Assembly (NCBI GenBank): GCA_958298945.1 | Contig: OY282605.1 | Span: 34,326,811-34,390,810 of the forward strand | Reading direction: 5' to 3' | Length of the DNA: 64,000 nucleotides | From: Atherix ibis | Lineage: Eukaryota; Arthropoda; Insecta; Diptera; Athericidae | Part shown: piece by piece, positions 58,753 through 64,000 of the stretch | Position numbering within the stretch: position 1 is the first letter of the stretch | Layout of the letters: each line of letters opens with the position of its first letter | Made by a program: the position numbers and the translations under genes | Notes under the pieces: model-generated | What the model was told of the DNA's origin: nothing | What the model saw: only the letters and a program-made list of their open reading frames with translations | Database searches by the model: none

Positions 58753-59656
58753 CATCAGGTAAAAACACAGAAATCCTTTTTTCGTCAGTTAGTTTTTATG
58801 GAAGTATATGCAATGTCCGATTTAACGGGAACAACCCTTTTTATGAGGTTGTCCTATATACAGTCGGTCCATTAAGTACCACCAAGAAGTCCTTGAAATA
58901 TATTTTCGATATTGATGGCATCCCTGAGCAAGGTTCGTCTTCCATTGCTTCTCGGATTTTCCAAAAATTCTTTATGTCACTAAAAAAATATGGCCTTGTT
59001 AATAAAGAACATCTCCCAGAGGCTTAAAAACTACAAAATTTAAAAGCACATCATTACTCAAAATTTGGTCTTTCATTTTTCGTTACGCACTACAAAAAAA
59101 CATTACTCCACTTATCAAGCTTTCTAAGGTCGCATAATTGCTGGACCATATTGAAACATGTAATTTGTACCTAGCAGGAGCTATAGTATAAGCTGTGTAG
59201 AAAGAAAGTCCCGAGTATTGCCAGATTTCTCTCAATAATCAAAATTCCTCACTTTTCTGAAACTCCTCGTATTTACTGCCCGAATAGATTTACAGTCAAA
59301 TCTTGATACTTCCATAATCAATATTTACAGAAAAGTTTGCTTAAAACTACAGGAGCTAATATTATACAAATTATATTTTTTTTAAGAGACAGAAAAATTT
59401 GCTTTATTTAAAAAAAAAAATTAAAGTAAATACTTTAATTCTTAGAAGGCACAAAAAATTATTCAACTAAAGCCATTAAGATACATTGTACTATCTTCGT
59501 GACCGCTATAAAAGACTTACAACATAGATAATAATGTGAATTTTACAAGATATAAAATGTTTTATGCAATTTCTGTTCCACAAGTTAAACCAGACGAGCA
59601 ACCACTATGAACGCAATTAGTACTCGTAGTCGAGTAGAAAGTCCTCCGCCATCCGC
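58753..59656. other. Unassigned region
   Basis: No supported gene or repeat. Confidence 0.45.
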
Positions 59657-59661
59657 CATTA

Positions 59662-59942
59662 TTAAAGATTGCTGTGTTCTGACAACAGTCTAACGTGCAT
59701 TAGTTCATCGTTAGTTGCGCTCTTATCTAGCCATTGTCGGAAGTTGCTTCGAAACGAGGTCAGAAGGTTAATGCACCACCTTGCCGTACTGGGGATATAC
59801 GAGTATCCTATCTGCTTTAATCTGAAGCACAGCTCCTGTTCTTTTTTTTGCAGTGGCAATGTATGCTCACTCGTATATCTGACTTCCATTTGTAATGAAT
59901 ACACCATTGGATTCGGTAACTTTGAATTAGAATAAAATAACA
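59662..59942 (-). CDS. Candidate coding exon, possible SANT/MADF-like segment
   Basis: An open stretch on the minus strand, LPNPMVYSLQMEVRYTSE then LPLQKKEQELCFRLKQIGYS, ARWCINLLTSFRSNFRQWL and a terminal HSNL-stop. The run 'C/W..L...G......W.I..L...FR.W' loosely resembles the later helices of MADF or Myb/SANT-like DNA-binding domains, but the match is by eye and weak. A pyrimidine-rich stretch before an AG (minus strand TTTTATTCTAATTCAAAG) could serve as acceptor just upstream. The GC content is higher than the flanks. An ATGGCGGATGGCGG start context follows at 59659, possibly the beginning of another transcript. Confidence 0.25.
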
Positions 59943-60117
59943 AAATATTTACTGACACAAAAATAAATTGGACTACCTGAATTGCTGTGGAATCCTTTTG
60001 GCATCTCCTCGCCACCATAATTCAAATCGTTTTGGTAGTTTGTTACACGTTAAGTACAATCAATGTTCTTCTCCATGCTTTTGCCATGAATACATCCCCT
60101 CACTTCGATATTTTAGT

Positions 60118-60300
60118 TCAATCCCTTATCTTCTGCTCACGTTGCATTATAGATTTCACAAATTTATCCTGATCATGTGTTGCCAGCTGTTTTTGTCCGC
60201 CCCAAGTTGTACAGAAGTTGTCAGTTTCTATTTTCGTAAATATTATGCAAAATTTTCTCAGATGCATTTCTGCAACCAAGTCACTTGCCGTTCCCGCCAT
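60118..60300 (-). CDS. Candidate first coding exon, ATGGCGGGAA start
   Basis: A 60-codon frame on the minus strand from 60300: MAGTASDLVAEMHLRKFCII, then IETDNFCTTWGGQKQLATHD, DKFVKSIMQREQKIRD and a stop. Amino-acid use looks protein-like. The start sits in CAAAATGGCGGGAACG, a good initiation context that also matches YY1/Pho and E2F-type sites. A possible donor, CAAC|GTGAGC, lies near 60145, so the true exon may be shorter than the frame. No family is recognised with confidence; the FVKSIMQRE part is faintly MADF-like. It may form one gene with the frame at 59662-59942, but a phase-consistent splice joining them was not established. Confidence 0.3.
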   Translation of the reverse strand: MAGTASDLVAEMHLRKFCIIFTKIETDNFCTTWGGQKQLATHDQDKFVKSIMQREQKIRD

Positions 60301-60310
60301 TTTGGCGAAA
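60284..60310. promoter_or_regulatory. Overlapping E2F-like and YY1/Pho-like motif
   Basis: GTTCCCGCCATTTTGGCGAA contains TTCCCGCC, an E2F/DREAM-type core, and CCGCCATTTT, a YY1/Pho-type core, followed by TTTTGGCGAAAA, an inverted E2F-like half. It overlaps the start codon of the minus-strand frame at 60300. Such motifs in AT-rich DNA are unlikely background but are not proof of function. Confidence 0.35.
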
Positions 60311-61922
60311 ACTTATGCAACTAACCGCCATGCTTGTTGTGAGTTTTTATTTCTATTTACTTTTCCGAGTGTTGCAATTTTATGCATAAATAGAAATTTG
60401 CACATTGTTTACTCGTATTTGAGAATTTCTGAATTTTCATTCTTCATTTTAACTGATTCCAAAGCTACAAAATACCATAACTATTTGCATGTATATGTCG
60501 TCGTGTATAGATTTAGCTAGTAAAGATTCTGATTTGAAAAGGAAATGTTGCTGTTTTTCTTATTATAACTAGGATTATGAATTTTCTGAATTTTTAGATA
60601 CTGTTTAACTTTTGAATATGATTTATGGAAGCAATTTTGATTTATTTCATACCAATTTTTACGTATTTGTACGCATATCAGCATTTCTTAATAGACAAGC
60701 ACAAGTTTCACTTAAATTTCTAATCAAAATCCTATTCAAACATAGAAAATTGTTATTTTTAAGTACATTCAAGAAGAAACATTTGATATGCTTTCCTAAA
60801 TATTAACCTCAAATTTGGTTATCCTTTAATATGAGTAATATGAAATTTATGAACAAGGAAGAATTAATTTTAAAACATAATTTCGATAGTGTATTTATGA
60901 CAATTTGAATAAATTTATTTAATTATTAATATAATAAAATGTTTTATTTTTAAAAATTATTTAATTAAATTTTTATTATAATTAAAATGTTTTTGTTTTA
61001 ATATTATTATTAAAATTAAAACGATTTATTTAATTTTCTTATGAAAAAGAAATAAAGGTTTTTATTGATTTCATTTCTGTAATTTTTGACTTTGAAAAAG
61101 TATTGAGTTATTTTACAGATTTATTTATAATGAAGAGAATGGTAGGATGAACCGCAGAGTAAATTGACTGTTATAGGTTGCATAGATGTGTCAAGAGTGG
61201 TTTCTGAAAAGATAATAATTTATGAAGGACAAAGAACTTATCTAGTCCGTATGCATTCGAATAGCTTAAGGTGTTATTTGGTAAATTAGGAACTCCTGTG
61301 AGCATTGGATTATGGAGAGTTTCCCCCACTCATTTGATCGGTTCGCGCATTGCCCACATAATATGGAGCTTGAACACACCTGTTATTAAGCAGATTGTGT
61401 CAAATATCATTGAGAACAGGATCATTCGATAGGCCATGAATATTTTCCAGTGCTGAAAAATTATTGATTCCATCAAACTGGTGTAGAAAAATGTTTCCCA
61501 AGAAGGACGAATAAGTATTTGTTATCTTTTAGCTTTCTCCGCTGCTAGATTTCATGAATAGCTTCTATTTTTCATGCTAGTTTTGCTGCTTCTTTAATGC
61601 GGACCAATGAAAGAACAATATATTGTTTAAAACAAGCATCGTCGAAAGCAACCCGCATTAAAACCAGTAAAAAATTACCCGCCGAAGCTATTTTGAAAAC
61701 TAGCAGGGAATCTAGCAGGTAAACGAGTATGAAAACAAAAGTCGTGCGCAGTGGTTTTACATCTTGCTACCACATTTGAATGAAATTTGGTAATTCTGAA
61801 TTAAAGTGAAGTTTTCGCCTAAGATAAAAGATCATTTATGAGAGTAAAATCGAATTTATTTTGTAAAGAGGTGCAGATATGCTCTACCGTTGCAATTTTT
61901 TCTTAGAAAACGAAAAATTTTA
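60311..61922. other. Unassigned region
   Basis: Very AT-rich from 60540 to 61120; more mixed from 61130 to 61800. No supported gene. Confidence 0.45.
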
Positions 61923-61923
61923 T

Positions 61924-61970
61924 ATCAAGCATGCTTGATGCCAAAAAAATTTATGTCAAGCATGCTGGAT
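61924..61970. repeat. 16-bp palindrome plus related copy
   Basis: ATCAAGCATGCTTGAT is a perfect palindrome (61924-61939). GTCAAGCATGCTGGAT repeats it with two changes at 61955-61970. Confidence 0.9.
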
Positions 61971-62009
61971 CCGAAAGTTTGATGTATGCAAAAAAAATTC
62001 TTTTAGAAA

Positions 62010-62240
62010 AAACACAACCTTTTTGGTGCCATAATGTATTTTTTTAAGGCAACGAATTATTGGAGGATTAACATCGCTCAGAGAGGCCATAAACATCAAA
62101 AACTGATTTCAAGGACTTAAAAAACCCTGTGTACAGATTATTCTGGTGGTACTCAATAAGAAAAATGATCAACCATGTTTTTTCGAAAAATAAATCCTTG
62201 AAATACTCAGAAAAAAAAGGATACTTCGTGTCAGGTTGAA
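62010..62240 (+). repeat. Dispersed repeat R2, copy 2
   Basis: GGTGCCATAATGTATTTTTTT (62025), AACTGATTTCAAGGACTTAA (about 62100) and GATCAACCATGTTTTTTCGA with AATCCTTGAAATACTCAG and AAAAGGATA (62167-62222) follow the order seen at 53800-54190. Confidence 0.6.
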
Positions 62241-64000
62241 TATTGCATATGCTCCAATGTGACAATTCCCTGTCACATGTCCATTCATTTTGGTATTGTC
62301 GATAACAAACAAATGAGTTGAATGTGATTGTAGGTGAGGCCTTCCAGCATAGCTGCGCATAGAGAAAATAATTCTTCCACGATTGTATAGATGCTCAAAG
62401 GAACTCCTTTCAAGAGAATAACCTTGATGAATAAAAATAAAATGAAATAATATTTTTCCAAAAATAACTCAGTCTCATTAATTTTCTACCACACTACATA
62501 TTTTTTAAGATTTTTATATAATAAAATTACATAGGACCTTCGAAGAAAATGAAAGTAGAGCTAGCGACCGGTTTCGATAAGTAGAGAGCCTATCGGTGTA
62601 CTCCCCTTGCCAGTCTAATAGAATGGTTAATCGCTGCTGTAACTAGCTTAAGTCCTGCTGCATTCTCTTCACATGCTATTTTTTCACTGAATAAGAAATA
62701 TTTTAACTCTAGTTGAACATAGATATTTGCTAGCCAAGACTTCTATAATTAATATTTTAAATCGAAAATACAGAAAAAATACTCTACAATACAACTACAA
62801 ATAGTTAACAAAATAATATGTTAATAAATTTTTCTATTAAAAAAAAAAAAGAATAAAAAAATTTCTCCATAAACCATTTGTAAACATCCTTAATATGAAA
62901 TTAATTTAAATTTGTAATAAATTTTAATGCTAACGAGTACATTCCTTCTTTTTTTATAAATAAAAAATTCTATTAACTGAGTTGAGAAGATAAATTGATG
63001 TTAGAACATATAAAAAAGCAATTTTTATGATATAAAATCTAATGTATTACTTAGAATTAAACCTAAAAATCTCAATGTTTGCTTTAATTTATTATTTAAG
63101 GAAACTATGTTGTTTTTTTTCGTAGAGGGGGTAGTGTACAATGACTACAAAGTTGTACGAGGAGAACTGAATTTAACTTGTAAAAAATTCCATCTTGTTT
63201 TGCTGTTGTGTACTTGTAAATATCATATAATATTTATCATATGTAAAATTCTTTTATTATGTTGTGGTTTTGTGGAATGTTTTTTTTTCTTCTGAGGAAT
63301 CTTTGCTAGCCCAAGGCAGTTTTGCCCGAAAGCAAATTTTTGCAAGTAACCAAAAGGATAGTATAAGAACGGATACGGAATGGAAGAAAAGTCAGTGGCA
63401 AGGAGAAAAAACTTTTCTATGGAAGAAGTCGTTTCTAACACCATACATAATTTCATATCATAAAATCCAACATAAATGGTAGAATAAATTTAGAATTTCA
63501 TAATTAATGTTCCTTGACTTGAGCACTAATCTAGTTTATATGCAATGCTGGTACATGAATACGAGTGTAAGTCCTCACGCGTTCGCGTCCAAAATCATAA
63601 ATGAACGACGTGATAATTCATGGAATTATGTTCCGTTGTGTATGAATTTCAGGAATACGTTTTGCTAAAGTTTATGTCGTTGGAGCTACATCATTACGGA
63701 AGATCAGCTTTCACCCAACGAATGTAATTTGGGTAGAGTCATCTTTATCTCGACTAAAATTTATATGTAATGGGACCGAATTAAGTTAAAGTAAGGAAAT
63801 TGGTGTATGCTCTTCTGCACATGAATATGAAAAATATCGTAAAAAAGTGACTAGACAAAAGAGTGTTGGGTGTTGTTCTGACGCCACAGAATCAAAATTT
63901 TCACAACGAATATAAAATTCGGTAGCCAGTAAAAAAAAAAAAGCTTCTCCCTAAACGCAGTCCCAAGTCTAGAGTAACCATTTTTTGGCATATAACAAAA
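62241..64000. other. Unassigned region to the window end
   Basis: No supported gene. Composition is mixed at 62540-62680 and 63300-63780, very AT-rich between. Open frames under 80 codons only. Confidence 0.45.

Noticed and set aside
1..64000. CRISPR arrays, rRNA and tRNA genes
   Set aside because: No regularly spaced short repeats with unique spacers, and no B-box-like GGTTCGA sequence in a tRNA-like context was found on scanning; a dedicated tRNA search was not possible.

Overview
This window is eukaryotic, AT-rich, non-coding DNA, most likely from an insect and probably a higher fly (Diptera). The evidence is the very high A+T content, long A and T runs, the lack of any long open reading frame, and above all the set of transposons. 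At least eight copies of mariner or related IS630/Tc1-mariner elements are present, together with Jockey-type and other non-LTR retrotransposon remains. I found no complete host protein-coding gene, no tRNA or rRNA gene and no CRISPR array. The window reads as intergenic or deep intronic sequence serving as a transposon graveyard.

Layout, left to right. 0-6.5 kb: two adjacent hairpins, a 113-bp composite tandem repeat, a broken IS630-type transposase (1.64-2.34 kb), and a dispersed repeat (R1) interrupted by an inverted retrotransposon tail (R3). 6.5-16.6 kb: mostly featureless, apart from three tandem R1 units at 10.7-11.7 kb. 16.6-26.5 kb: an irritans-type mariner with intact ends (16640-17915), a second mariner lineage with a duplicated end (20.5-21.8 kb), and a rearranged irritans-type copy (24715-25903) that holds filler matching sequence 3 kb upstream. 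26.5-36.9 kb: unassigned sequence, a perfect 32-bp hairpin (29085-29156), an R3 copy and an R1 copy. 36.9-45.9 kb: a mellifera/cecropia-type mariner, R1, another mariner of the second lineage, a Jockey reverse-transcriptase fragment and a second non-LTR tail with a GA-rich expansion. 46.2-46.9 kb: a possible host promoter with a short spliced 5' exon. 47.3-51.6 kb: two nested insertions, namely an inverted irritans mariner in a Jockey reverse-transcriptase relic, and a mauritiana-type mariner beside an IS630-type relic, apparently inserted into it. 53.8-62.3 kb: a second dispersed repeat (R2), an inverted deleted mariner, and a possible small host gene on the minus strand near 59.6-60.3 kb.

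None of the transposases is intact. They carry in-frame stops, frameshifts, internal deletions or substituted catalytic aspartates, so no copy here could move by itself. Their interest is historical: shared stop codons, duplicated ends and filler DNA record defective copies moved in trans and imprecise repair. The sites most likely to hold host function are the two promoter-like patches near 46.4 kb and 60.3 kb, where ATGGCGG start-codon contexts resembling YY1/Pho sites occur. These calls are tentative. No distinct new biological system is evident.
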